13,012 nucleotides of DNA, from the NCBI GenBank assembly GCA_004554665.1, contig SFKY01000069.1, positions 1-13,012 on the forward strand, read 5' to 3'. Positions 1 to 6,192 of this stretch are shown in pieces (within the stretch, counting starts at the first letter, position 1; every line of letters starts with the position of its first letter). Origin of the DNA: Bacteroidales bacterium (GTDB taxonomy: Bacteria > Bacteroidota > Bacteroidia > Bacteroidales > Bacteroidaceae). The notes under the pieces were generated by a model that did not search any database, had not been told where the DNA came from, and was given only the letters and a program-made list of their open reading frames with translations. A program made the translations under genes and the position numbers.

Positions 1-32
1 AAAATGGCTAAGGGGGGCTTGTCTTTGACTTG

Positions 33-74
33 CCCTCATCCCAACTGTTGTATCTCAATGAGTTGGGATGAGGG
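33..74. terminator. Perfect 14-bp hairpin, possible terminator of the LRR gene
   Basis: Bases 33-46 (CCCTCATCCCAACT) are exactly repeated in reverse complement at 61-74, with a 14-base loop. It starts 27 bases past the stop of the minus-strand LRR gene, which is where a terminator would lie. No run of T follows the stem on either strand, so it is not a classical intrinsic terminator. It could instead be a dispersed palindromic repeat or an mRNA 3'-end stabiliser. Confidence 0.4.
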
Positions 75-100
75 TTGCTATGTTTAGCGGACAGTAATAA

Positions 101-721
101 TTACTTTTTGTCATCCGTGTCGTTCATGGATTTCCCCTCTGCTTCCGTCAGGGGCTCCCCGTCGGTCTCCGGTGTCCGTTCCACTAACACCAATTCCTCC
201 TCAGCATCCAGATGCAGTGCTTTCACAAAGTAGCGGTAGCTCCCTGCCGGGATGCTGATGCTGCCCAGTTCGTCGTCAGAGAAAGCGTGACGGCTCAGAT
301 GCTTGGGCTGACCTCTGAAAACGACCGTCTTCAGACTGTCGCACTCGGCAAAGGCGTAGCCACGCACCGTCTCCACGCCCGCCGGAATATCAATGGTTTC
401 CAAACGGTCGCAATCGTAGAAAGCATCTCGCTCTATGCTCCGCACAGACGAGGGTATGTCCACATGCTTCAGATTGCGCTTGCTGCGGAAAGCCATCTCT
501 CCAATGGTCTCCACGCCATCGGCTATGGCAAATGTCTCGTGCGAGGAGAGGCAGTAGACGAGGCGACGCCGGTCTACGGTGTAGACGGCATCGCCGTCGA
601 AGTCAAAATGCTCGCTGTCAATCTTCTGTAAGGCCAGATTCAGTACCAGCGAGTCAAACTTGCTGGCCTTTTTTGGATTTCTACGCAATGCCTCCAAAAT
701 AGCTTTCTTGCTTTCTTTCAT
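101..721 (-). CDS. BspA-type leucine-rich repeat protein (LRR_5 family), 206 aa
   Basis: The protein has an Arg/Lys-rich N-terminus (residues 1-22) and then about four tandem LRR_5 units of roughly 23 residues between about 60 and 160. Recurring pieces are GVETIGEMAF, SSVRSIERDAF and GVETVRGYAF, each followed by a [CS]xxL..[IV]xI strand. A charged acidic tail follows (about 172-206). This is the Treponema pallidum/BspA repeat type, used for protein binding. Family members are often secreted or surface-bound in Bacteroidetes, but I see no signal peptide, lipobox or C-terminal sorting domain, so this one is probably cytoplasmic. The ATG at 721 is preceded by AAGGAT almost touching the start codon. 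Partner and role cannot be told from the sequence. The gene stands alone, with its own promoter-like box upstream and a hairpin downstream. Confidence 0.8.
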   Translation of the reverse strand: MKESKKAILEALRRNPKKASKFDSLVLNLALQKIDSEHFDFDGDAVYTVDRRRLVYCLSSHETFAIADGVETIGEMAFRSKRNLKHVDIPSSVRSIERDAFYDCDRLETIDIPAGVETVRGYAFAECDSLKTVVFRGQPKHLSRHAFSDDELGSISIPAGSYRYFVKALHLDAEEELVLVERTPETDGEPLTEAEGKSMNDTDDKK

Positions 722-825
722 ATCCTTATTTCACGTTTGTATTGATGCATGCAAGCAGATAGCAGCGCTCCGTATGGGATACCGGGGTGTAGGCATCCCC
801 CATAGCCGGGGCTACTTTTCGGGTG

Positions 826-833
826 CAAAGATA
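826..833 (-). promoter_or_regulatory. Bacteroidetes -7 promoter box for the LRR gene
   Basis: On the minus strand this reads TATCTTTG, an exact match to TAnnTTTG. It lies about 105 bases upstream of the LRR start codon, which implies a leader of roughly 95-100 bases. No good TTTG is found at the usual -33 distance; the nearest candidate (TTGT, 847-850) is too close. The implied leader contains an imperfect GC-rich inverted repeat around 774-804. Confidence 0.5.
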
Positions 834-1250
834 GCCACGAGATATTACAATCTTGTTGCCGCCGTGTTACATCCTTATGAAGATTGGGTTATAGCGTTGC
901 TGGGGGGAGGGAAGTGGATATAGAACCTGTTGCTTGCTCTATGGGAGAATCAATTATCGCAAATAGAATATTAGAAAAGGCGAAAAATATTTCACATTGG
1001 TTTAACCCAAATCGGCTATTAGACTATTATGCGCAAACAAACTTTCTTTTTGTCATCTGCCTTTCCGTTTTTCGGTTACAATGGAACCCCATTTGCCCTC
1101 AAAACGTAAAGACATCTGTTCAAAAACAAGAGTTGTTATCATCATAAAGCTAATGACCGATTTGGTGTAAGGTGCTAAATCTGTTAGTTGGTAAGCAACT
1201 ATATATTTTGATGGATAAGGTGAGGGCAACATGGTGGGTGCATCTGCAAA
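834..1250. other. Intergenic region without a convincing gene
   Basis: Apart from the repeat described separately, I see no gene here. Base composition is clearly AT-richer than in the flanking coding DNA. An 87-codon plus-strand frame (884-1147) has no recognisable domain and no Shine-Dalgarno sequence, and it crosses one of the inverted-repeat arms. I treat it as chance. No tRNA or rRNA signature was seen. Confidence 0.6.
1002..1170. repeat. Possible MITE-like element bounded by imperfect inverted repeats
   Basis: The left arm at 1002-1022 and the reverse complement of the right arm at 1150-1170 match at 17 of 21 positions, with the identical core CCAAATCGG and a shared ATTAG end. About 127 bases lie between the arms. 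There is no transposase frame. The size, AT-rich interior and terminal inverted repeats fit a small non-autonomous element or a dispersed intergenic repeat. No target-site duplication is obvious, so this is tentative. Confidence 0.35.
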
Positions 1251-1285
1251 AAAGGGCGGAACCTTTTAGCGGGTTCCGCCTTTTT
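1251..1285 (-). terminator. Intrinsic terminator of the phosphate transporter gene (bidirectional form)
   Basis: GGCGGAACC (1255-1263) pairs perfectly with GGTTCCGCC (1272-1280) across an 8-base loop. A-tracts and T-tracts flank the stem on both sides, so a U-run follows it on either strand. On the minus strand it lies about 30 bases past the transporter stop codon. It could also stop plus-strand transcription entering the transporter gene antisense. Confidence 0.85.
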
Positions 1286-1316
1286 ATCGAAATGATGTAA
1301 GGGCTATGCCCCGTTG

Positions 1317-3581
1317 CTACTCCATAAACTTCTTGGCGGCGCGCAGCTGGTGGCGCATGTTGCTCAGCAGCTGTTGGCTCTCCTGCAGCAGATTGAGGTA
1401 AAGCAGGGCCACTTGCAGGCACGAGTTGTCGGTAATGCCCTGCAGGCGCGCTATCTGGCGGTGGCGGTACTCGGAGAGCTCGTCTTTTACCGTGTCGGCG
1501 GCGGCCAGCGTTTCGCGGTAGTTCTCGAACCGTCCGGTAGAAATCTGGTTCTCGGTGTCGCGCATCAGTTCCATGATCTTCATCTTGATGGGGCGATACT
1601 CTTCTTTGAGTTCTTGGGGCAGCGGAGTGAAGTTGTTGTCCACGTGCTCCTTAACCGGCTCAAGCATGCGCTGCAGGCAGTAGATGTATTGCTGGGTGGC
1701 ATTGATGCCCACGTGGAACCACGTATTGCGCTCCACAGCCACCTCCATCGGCACGTGGTGCAAGGCCACCAGCTGCTGCCTGCGCACTTTGCGCAGCCGC
1801 TCCTTGGCCGAGCGCAGCCTGCGCAATACGCGGCGCAGCGGTGCGGTACGGTTGTCCTCGAAACCATCGAGCAACTGGCTGTATTCGCTAAGTGTCATCT
1901 CGGCCATCTCACTCTGTGAGCGGCGCACATACTTCTTGAGCAAGTCCCATACTATCTCAGGGTCTTGGGTGCGCATCATGAGGCGGTACATATCGTCGCC
2001 CTCGGCATCATTGCCCTTGTCTTTGGCACGGTGGCCAGACCGGAAGAGGATGTAGACGACGAGACAGATAAAGGCCAGCTGTGCCACCAGTCCACCGTAG
2101 TACATGGCGAGGCACACCAAGGCGCAGGCCACAAAGGCGGCACCGGCTGTGATAAACCATCCGCCGATGACCGACAGCACGCCCGTGATACGGAAGACGG
2201 CGCTCTCGCGGCTCCATGCACGGTCGGCGAGCGAGGTTCCCATGGCCACCATGAAGGTGACGTAGGTGGTAGAGAGCGGCAGCTTGTAGGTGGTGCCGAG
2301 GGTGATGAGCATGGAGGCGAGCACCAGGTTGATGGCGGCACGCACCACGTCGAAGGCGGCCTGGTCGTCGCGCTCGATGCCGAAGGTGTTGAACCTGCTG
2401 TCTATCCATGCGCCTGCACGGCGGCACACGGCAAAGTGCTGGGTAAAGGAGACCAGATTGTCGCTGATATTCTGCACCGTACGCACGATGGCGCGTGCGG
2501 CCCGAGAGGAGCCAAACATCTCGTCGCCCTCGTCCTGACGGGAGAGGTCTACCGAGGTCTGGATGACACGGCGCGCCTTTTTGGAGGTGGCCATGGCCAC
2601 AATCATCACCACACCGGCGAGCATGAGGTAGGCGGGTGGGGTGGTGGCCGACTCCATGAGCGAGGTCATCATAAACTCGTCGGGGCTGATGCCTGCCGGC
2701 TGGCCGTGGAAGAGGTAATCCTGAAAACTGTCGAGGCCGGCCAGCGGCACGCCGATGAAGTTGACCAAGTCGTTGCCTGCAAAGGCCATGGCCAAGGCAA
2801 AGGTTCCCATAAGCACCACCACCTTGAAGACATTGACGCGCACGGTGTGGAGCACGCCCATGAGCACCGACGAGCCCAGCATCGTGAGCACCAGCAGCAG
2901 CGTGGTGTGTGCGCCTATCCATGCGCGGGCATCGGCGTGTATGTAGGGCGACTTGCCCACACCCTTGATGAAGATGAAGTAGGCGAGGATGGTGAAGGCA
3001 AGGCCGCCGAAGAGGGCGATGAAGACAGGGGAGCTGCGGCGGTAGTGGAAGGTGAAGACGACGCGGGCCAGCCACTGCACCACCGTACCGAAGACGAAGG
3101 CAATGGCCACCGACACGAAGATGGCGATGATGACGCTCAGCGCCTTGTCGGTATTGAGCAGGTCGCTGAAGACCAGCGTGGGGTCACCGGCCATCTTGAT
3201 GACAGCCAGGATAAAGGCACCGCCCAGCAGCTCGAACACCAGCGATACGGTGGTGGAGGTGGGCATGCCGAGCGAATTGAACACATCGAGCACGATGACA
3301 TCGGTCACCATGACGGCCAGAAACAGCACCATCACTTCGCTCATGGCATACCGGCTCGGGGTCATGATGCCGTGGCGGGCCACGTCCATCATGCCCGACG
3401 ACATCACCGCACCGATGATGACACCACACGAGGCGACCAGCAGGATGGTGCGGAAGGTGGCGACACGGGCGCCCACTGCCGACTGCAAGAAGTTAACGGC
3501 GTCATTGCTCACGCCCACAAACAGGTCGAAGAACGCCAGGCAGAGCAGGAACACCACAATTAGTAGATAAATTGCACTCAT
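1317..3581 (-). CDS. PiT-family inorganic phosphate transporter with C-terminal PhoU-like domain, 754 aa
   Basis: This is an inner-membrane phosphate permease of the PiT (PHO4) family. The two inverted halves are marked by GVSNDAVN at 23-30 and AGNDLVN at 268-274, which correspond to the GANDVAN signature. The conserved PTSTT (107-111) and PLSTT (435-439) segments are also present. Many hydrophobic segments run from residue 1 to about 515, interrupted by a charged cytoplasmic loop at about 333-400. Residues from about 520 to 754 are soluble, helical and rich in Arg and Glu, resembling PhoU/DUF47 proteins that usually accompany PiT transporters as separate polypeptides. I place the start at 3581. 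An AAGGA ribosome site lies just before it, the protein then opens with a clean membrane segment (MSAIYLLIVVFLL), and a promoter box lies upstream. An in-frame ATG at 3665 would add 28 residues encoded across that promoter. Cations coupled to transport (Na+ or H+) cannot be told. Confidence 0.92.
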   Translation of the reverse strand: MSAIYLLIVVFLLCLAFFDLFVGVSNDAVNFLQSAVGARVATFRTILLVASCGVIIGAVMSSGMMDVARHGIMTPSRYAMSEVMVLFLAVMVTDVIVLDVFNSLGMPTSTTVSLVFELLGGAFILAVIKMAGDPTLVFSDLLNTDKALSVIIAIFVSVAIAFVFGTVVQWLARVVFTFHYRRSSPVFIALFGGLAFTILAYFIFIKGVGKSPYIHADARAWIGAHTTLLLVLTMLGSSVLMGVLHTVRVNVFKVVVLMGTFALAMAFAGNDLVNFIGVPLAGLDSFQDYLFHGQPAGISPDEFMMTSLMESATTPPAYLMLAGVVMIVAMATSKKARRVIQTSVDLSRQDEGDEMFGSSRAARAIVRTVQNISDNLVSFTQHFAVCRRAGAWIDSRFNTFGIERDDQAAFDVVRAAINLVLASMLITLGTTYKLPLSTTYVTFMVAMGTSLADRAWSRESAVFRITGVLSVIGGWFITAGAAFVACALVCLAMYYGGLVAQLAFICLVVYILFRSGHRAKDKGNDAEGDDMYRLMMRTQDPEIVWDLLKKYVRRSQSEMAEMTLSEYSQLLDGFEDNRTAPLRRVLRRLRSAKERLRKVRRQQLVALHHVPMEVAVERNTWFHVGINATQQYIYCLQRMLEPVKEHVDNNFTPLPQELKEEYRPIKMKIMELMRDTENQISTGRFENYRETLAAADTVKDELSEYRHRQIARLQGITDNSCLQVALLYLNLLQESQQLLSNMRHQLRAAKKFME

Positions 3582-3586
3582 TTTTT

Positions 3587-3591
3587 TCCTT
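3587..3591 (-). promoter_or_regulatory. Ribosome binding site that decides the transporter start
   Basis: The minus strand reads AAGGA followed by five A's and then the ATG at 3581. This supports the shorter reading frame over the in-frame ATG at 3665. Confidence 0.6.
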
Positions 3592-3618
3592 TTTTGTTGG
3601 GTTATTCTGATTCTGTCG

Positions 3619-3644
3619 CAAAGGTAGGTAAGGCATATTACAAA
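3619..3644 (-). promoter_or_regulatory. Promoter of the phosphate transporter gene
   Basis: The minus strand carries TACCTTTG (3626-3619), a match to the TAnnTTTG -7 box, and an upstream TTTG (3644-3641). The spacer of 14 bases is shorter than the usual 19-21, so the -33 assignment is weak. The predicted leader before the ATG at 3581 is about 30 bases. Confidence 0.5.
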
Positions 3645-3658
3645 GCCGTTAAAACGGC
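3645..3658. promoter_or_regulatory. Dyad GCCGTT-AA-AACGGC upstream of the transporter promoter
   Basis: Two 6-base arms that are exact reverse complements are separated by AA and directly abut the TTTG at 3641-3644. The position fits an operator or activator site for phosphate control, but no regulator is identified and short palindromes also occur by chance. Confidence 0.3.
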
Positions 3659-3745
3659 ATGACAATCAAATGACATTCTCTGGCTTCCCCCAACCGACTG
3701 CGGGTACCACCTGCAGAAAACCGAAAGAAAAACGATGGGATAATA

Positions 3746-3777
3746 TTTGTGAGTCTCAGATTTTATATGTATTTTTG
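3746..3777 (+). promoter_or_regulatory. Promoter of the cysE-led operon
   Basis: TTTG (3746-3749) and TATTTTTG (3770-3777) are separated by exactly 20 bases, a textbook Bacteroidetes -33/-7 arrangement. Transcription would start about 15-20 bases before the ATG at 3804. It is the only good plus-strand promoter I find before 11029 and probably drives the whole run of genes. Confidence 0.7.
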
Positions 3778-3796
3778 CAGCACCAATTACTGAGAC
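3753..3796. repeat. 7-bp inverted repeat flanking the -7 box of the cysE promoter
   Basis: GTCTCAG (3753-3759) and CTGAGAC (3790-3796) are exact reverse complements, 30 bases apart, and enclose the -7 box and the presumed transcription start. Such a placement could serve a repressor or looped operator. No regulator is known from the sequence. Confidence 0.35.
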
Positions 3797-3803
3797 AACC
3801 CAA

Positions 3804-4718
3804 ATGAGTACCCCGACATCGACTCATATACTGACACAGACCGTGGAGCTGCTTGCGGAGCCAGCATCTTTGCAGGGACTGTTTCATGAACACCGCGACG
3901 GCTATCCGTTGCCGTCAGGGCAAGTGCTTGAAGAGATTGTCCAGTTGTCAAGATCCATCCTTTTTCCCGGCTATTATGGCAAGGCCTCGGTAGATATGCA
4001 CACCATCAGGTACAGGATAGGTGTGGATGTGGAGCGGTTGCACCATCTGCTCTGCCAGCAGGTGTTGGCCGGACTGTGCTTTACGGACGGGCAGGCCACG
4101 GGGATGGAGCTCGATGAGGCCCGGACAAGGGCCGAGGAGATAGCCACGACGCTCATAGCCAAGCTGCCGGAGATACGGCGGACGCTGGCCACCGATGTGG
4201 CGGCGGCCTACAATGGCGACCCTGCGGCCGAAAACCATGCCGAGGTGATAGCCTGCTATCCAGTAATCAAGGCACTGGCCAACTACAGGGTGGCGCACGA
4301 GCTCATGCTGCTCGGGGTGCCGCTCATCCCGCGTATCATCACCGAGATGGCGCACTCGGAGACGGGTATCGACATCCATCCCGGGGCCACCATCGGGCGC
4401 CATTTCACCATCGACCACGGCACGGGTGTGGTCATAGGTGCCACCTGTGTGATAGGCGACCATGTGAAACTGTATCAGGGTGTGACGCTGGGCGCCAAGA
4501 GCTTCCCGCTCGATGCCGACGGCAATCCCATCAAGCATGTGCCCCGCCATCCGGTGATAGAGGACAATGTGGTGATTTACGCCAATGCCACCGTGCTCGG
4601 CAGAATCACCATAGGCGAGGGCTGTGTGGTGGGCGCCAACACATGGGTGCTGGAAGACATGGCACCCCAGACGAAAATATATAATATAAATAGGAGAAAT
4701 AAAACCAATGGAATTTGA
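3804..4718 (+). CDS. cysE: Serine O-acetyltransferase, 304 aa
   Basis: The enzyme transfers acetyl from acetyl-CoA to L-serine, the first step of cysteine synthesis, in the cytoplasm. An N-terminal helical region (about 1-165) contains the family segment DPAAxxxxEVIACYPxIKALxxYRxAHEL around 139-166. A left-handed beta-helix of hexapeptide repeats follows (about 185-290). Catalytic residues align with those of the Escherichia coli enzyme as I remember it: Asp190 in DIHPGATIG, His205 in IDHGTGVVIG, and His249 in VPRHPVIED. The 15-residue spacing of the Asp/His pair is preserved. The length and the KSFPLDADGNP insertion fit the longer SAT type common in Bacteroidetes and plants rather than the 273-residue E. 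coli type. The start follows the best promoter in the window by about 26 bases. The stop codon overlaps the next gene by 11 bases, so the two are co-transcribed. Confidence 0.95.
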   Translation: MSTPTSTHILTQTVELLAEPASLQGLFHEHRDGYPLPSGQVLEEIVQLSRSILFPGYYGKASVDMHTIRYRIGVDVERLHHLLCQQVLAGLCFTDGQATGMELDEARTRAEEIATTLIAKLPEIRRTLATDVAAAYNGDPAAENHAEVIACYPVIKALANYRVAHELMLLGVPLIPRIITEMAHSETGIDIHPGATIGRHFTIDHGTGVVIGATCVIGDHVKLYQGVTLGAKSFPLDADGNPIKHVPRHPVIEDNVVIYANATVLGRITIGEGCVVGANTWVLEDMAPQTKIYNINRRNKTNGI

Positions 4719-6192
4719 ACTCATCGCCAAGACCTTTATGGGCCTGGAGCCTGTCTTGGCACAAGAGCTTACCCAAATGGGGGCTAACAATGTACAGATA
4801 GGGAGACGCATGGTCTCGTTTACGGGTGACAAGGAGATGATGTACAGGGCTAACTTCCAGCTCCACACCGCTATCCGTATCCTGAAACCCATCAAGCACT
4901 TCAAGGCACGGTCGGCAGAGGATGTGTATGAGCAGGTGAAGACCATCGACTGGAGCCAATATATACTGGAGGGAAAGACATTCTCGGTAGACTCGGTGGT
5001 CTACTCGGAGGAGTTCCGCAACTCGCGGTTTGTCACCTACAAGGTCAAGGATGCCATCGTGGACCAGTTCCGGGACAATACGGGCAAGCGCCCCAATATT
5101 TCGGTCTCCAATCCTGACATCCGTCTGCACATCCATATCGCCGAAGACGATGCCACGCTGTGCCTCGACTCCAGCGGCGAGTCGTTGCATCGCCGTGGGT
5201 ACAGGCAGGAGAGCGTGGAGGCCCCGCTCAACGAGGTGCTAGCCGCCGGCATGATCCTGATGACGGGATGGAAGGGCGACCGCGACTTCATCGACCCCAT
5301 GTGCGGCTCGGGAACGCTGCTCATCGAGGCGGCGCTCATCGCCCACAATATGAGTCCCGGCATCTTCCGCAAGGAGTTTGCGTTTGAGAAGTGGCCCGAC
5401 TTCGACCAGGAGCTTTTCGACGCCATCTACAATGACGATTCGCAGGAGCGGGAGTTTCACCACCATATCTATGGCTACGATGTGGACATGAAGGCGGTGA
5501 ACACGGCACGGCTCAATGTGAGGGCGGCCGGACTGATCAAGGACATTACCGTGGAGCAGCGCGACTTTAAGGACTTCGAGAAGCCTGCCGACAAGAGCAT
5601 CATCGTCACCAATCCGCCCTACGGCGAGCGCATCTCCACGCCCAATCTGCTGGCCACCTACAAGATGATAGGCGAGCGGCTCAAGCACCATTTCTCGGGC
5701 AACGAGGCTTGGATACTCTCCTACCGCGAGGAGTGTTTCGAGCAGATAGGGCTGAAGCCGTCGATCAAGATACCGGTGTACAATGGCAGTCTGGAGTGCG
5801 AGTTCCGCAAGTATGCCATGTTTGAGGGCAGGATGAAAGACTTCCGCTCCGAGGGCGGCGTGGTGAAGACCGAGGCAGAGAAGGCCGCTATGGCCGAGAA
5901 GCACCGCTTCAAGAAGGAGCGCGAGTTCAAGAAGCGGCTCGATGAGCAGGAAGAGAACGAGGGAAGCGACATCCGCTCTTTCACCTTCCACTCGCTGGAG
6001 CGCACCGTGAACTTCGGCAACCGCAAGGAGCGCAAGGACAAGGAACCGCGTGGGCGCAGAGACTTCGACCGTGACGGGAAACCCTATAATAAAGGTGGCA
6101 AGCGGTTTGACCGAAAGCAGGACAAACGATTTGAAAAGAATACGAGAAAAGGAGGAAAAAAAACTTATGGCAAGAATTTTGAGGATGAGTAG
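4708..6192 (+). CDS. THUMP-domain class I SAM-dependent RNA methyltransferase (RlmL N-half type), 494 aa
   Basis: The protein very probably methylates guanine N2 in 23S rRNA, like the N-terminal half of E. coli RlmL (m2G2445). A short ferredoxin-like region and a THUMP RNA-binding domain occupy about 1-155. A Rossmann methyltransferase domain follows with the SAM-binding motif DPMCGSGTLLIEAA at 196-209, the acidic GYDVD at 256-260 and the catalytic NPPYGER at 302-308. The second (RlmK) methyltransferase of the E. coli fusion is absent. Instead a highly basic, low-complexity tail from about 385 to 494 is rich in Lys, Arg, Gly and Asp. An AGGAG site at 4692-4696 lies 11 bases before the ATG. 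The gene overlaps cysE by 11 bases and the following peptidase gene by 26. The exact target base is inferred from the family. Confidence 0.9.
   Translation: MEFELIAKTFMGLEPVLAQELTQMGANNVQIGRRMVSFTGDKEMMYRANFQLHTAIRILKPIKHFKARSAEDVYEQVKTIDWSQYILEGKTFSVDSVVYSEEFRNSRFVTYKVKDAIVDQFRDNTGKRPNISVSNPDIRLHIHIAEDDATLCLDSSGESLHRRGYRQESVEAPLNEVLAAGMILMTGWKGDRDFIDPMCGSGTLLIEAALIAHNMSPGIFRKEFAFEKWPDFDQELFDAIYNDDSQEREFHHHIYGYDVDMKAVNTARLNVRAAGLIKDITVEQRDFKDFEKPADKSIIVTNPPYGERISTPNLLATYKMIGERLKHHFSGNEAWILSYREECFEQIGLKPSIKIPVYNGSLECEFRKYAMFEGRMKDFRSEGGVVKTEAEKAAMAEKHRFKKEREFKKRLDEQEENEGSDIRSFTFHSLERTVNFGNRKERKDKEPRGRRDFDRDGKPYNKGGKRFDRKQDKRFEKNTRKGGKKTYGKNFEDE
6150..6155 (+). promoter_or_regulatory. Strong Shine-Dalgarno sequence of the peptidase gene
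   Basis: AGGAGG lies 11 bases before the ATG at 6167, inside the end of the methyltransferase gene. It fixes the peptidase start at 6167 rather than at the longer in-frame ATG at 6050. Such a full match is notable in a phylum that often uses weak or no Shine-Dalgarno sequences. Confidence 0.75.

Noticed and set aside
660..923. An 87-codon plus-strand frame overlapping the start of the LRR gene
   Set aside because: It runs antisense through the LRR start and promoter and shows no recognisable protein.
884..1147. An 87-codon plus-strand frame in the gap before the transporter
   Set aside because: It has no domain and no ribosome site, and it crosses the inverted-repeat arm. It is better explained as part of a dispersed repeat.
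1965..3563. A 532-codon open frame on the plus strand, antisense to the phosphate transporter
   Set aside because: Its composition is His-, Gly-, Glu- and Asp-rich with no domain, as expected from the complement of a GC-rich membrane-protein gene. The sense frame has full family motifs.
3582..3665. A longer N-terminus for the phosphate transporter starting at 3665
   Set aside because: The extra 28 residues (with Cys and many basic residues) precede a clean first membrane helix and are encoded across the -7 box. The ATG at 3581 has an AAGGA site.
6050..6166. A longer N-terminus for the S9 peptidase starting at 6050
   Set aside because: It would place 39 charged residues before the signal peptide. 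The ATG at 6167 has a strong AGGAGG and opens directly on the signal sequence.
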